From Anaerolineales bacterium (GTDB taxonomy: Bacteria > Chloroflexota > Anaerolineae > Anaerolineales > E44-bin32), in assembly GCA_030673085.1 (NCBI GenBank), contig DAOVFE010000148.1, positions 1-5,512 on the forward strand: a stretch of 5,512 bases of DNA, written 5' to 3'. Position 1 is the stretch's first letter; every line of letters begins with the position of its first letter. The notes under the pieces were generated by a model, which was not told where the DNA came from, did not search any database, and worked only from the letters and a program-made list of their open reading frames with translations. Shown piece by piece: positions 5,446 through 5,512 of this stretch. A program made the translations under genes and the position numbers.

Positions 5446-5512
5446 ATGTTGAAAAACAAATTTACCCATAAAAGCGTGTCTCTTTCGGCAAGTGTCTCTT
5501 TTTCAACACTCT
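5446..5512. mobile_element. MITE-like or solo IS-end structure
   Basis: TGTTGAAAAA (5447-5456) and its exact inverse TTTTTCAACA (5499-5508) face each other 42 bp apart, giving a unit of about 66 bp. Both share the core of the IS left end at 3253. The interior has a 10-bp direct repeat GTGTCTCTTT (5476-5485 and 5492-5501) with a 16-bp period. It carries no gene. It may be a miniature non-autonomous derivative, or the right end of an IS with a chance or older left end beside it. It ends with the window, so the outer boundary and target duplication cannot be seen. Confidence 0.5.
5497..5512 (-). repeat. Right terminal inverted repeat, exact inverse of 3253-3268
   Basis: TCTTTTTCAACACTCT is the perfect 16-base reverse complement of the IS left end at 3253-3268. 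It is oriented as a right end, meaning the element it closes lies to its left. The match runs to the last base of the window and may extend further. Confidence 0.7.

Larger units (their letters stand above)
5176..5512. other. Gene-free 3' tail after amrB
   Basis: I see no credible coding region in these 337 bp. They hold a small GC hairpin (CGCGC-GAT-GCGCG, 5205-5217), a GGGG-TTCACG-CCCC stem (5269-5282), a repeated 10-mer GCGATGCGCG (5208-5217 and 5356-5365), an 8-bp inverted repeat (5396-5426) and a mobile-element end structure (5446-5512). No hairpin is directly followed by a T-run; the TTTTT at 5228-5232 is 10 bases from the first hairpin, so an intrinsic terminator for amrB is only a weak possibility. 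Confidence 0.6.

Noticed and set aside
5446..5512. Open frame from ATG 5446 running off the window
   Set aside because: It consists of the IS-end repeats read in frame; AAGAGG touches the ATG, too close for a ribosome site.

Overview
This window reads as a bacterial chromosome segment, most likely from Chloroflexota and possibly Anaerolineae. That placement is inferred from gene families: a DUF6391-type membrane protein directly coupled to holA, and a short protein beginning MNVGMLWFD next to a small FtsK/SpoIIIE-type ATPase. No rRNA, tRNA or complete marker gene in the window fixes the taxon.

Layout. (1) 9-1527, plus strand: a two-gene unit of a small DUF6391-like membrane protein and holA (DNA polymerase III delta subunit, clamp loader), separated by one base. 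(2) 1628-3167, minus strand and convergent with holA: a 340-aa soluble FtsK/SpoIIIE-type P-loop ATPase followed, after a 244-nt gap, by a 90-aa conserved-type protein of unknown function. The ATPase gene is preceded by a near-consensus sigma70-type promoter. One LexA/DinR-type box (GAAC-N4-GTTC) lies inside its 17-bp spacer and a second lies just downstream of the -10, which strongly suggests DNA-damage (SOS) control. (3) 3253-3922: the left end and 5' third of an IS1182/IS5-like insertion sequence. Its transposase has lost its start codon, is frameshifted and is truncated. The IS end lies 12 bp from the -35 of the SOS promoter. (4) 3923-4314: non-coding or decayed DNA with a long imperfect hairpin, a doubtful 39-codon ORF and the promoter of the next gene. 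(5) 4315-5175, plus strand: a complete MEMO1-family gene (AmmeMemoRadiSam system protein B) with a GTG start. (6) 5176-5512: a gene-free tail with small inverted repeats, ending in a 66-bp structure with IS-like ends. Its last 16 bases are the exact inverse of the IS left end at 3253-3268.

The most interesting signal is the tandem LexA-box promoter driving a minimal FtsK-like ATPase plus its 90-aa companion, a candidate uncharacterised SOS-induced module that may act on DNA. The second is the mobile-element architecture around amrB: matching 16-bp inverted ends 2.26 kb apart enclose a dead transposase and an intact, apparently normal cellular gene.
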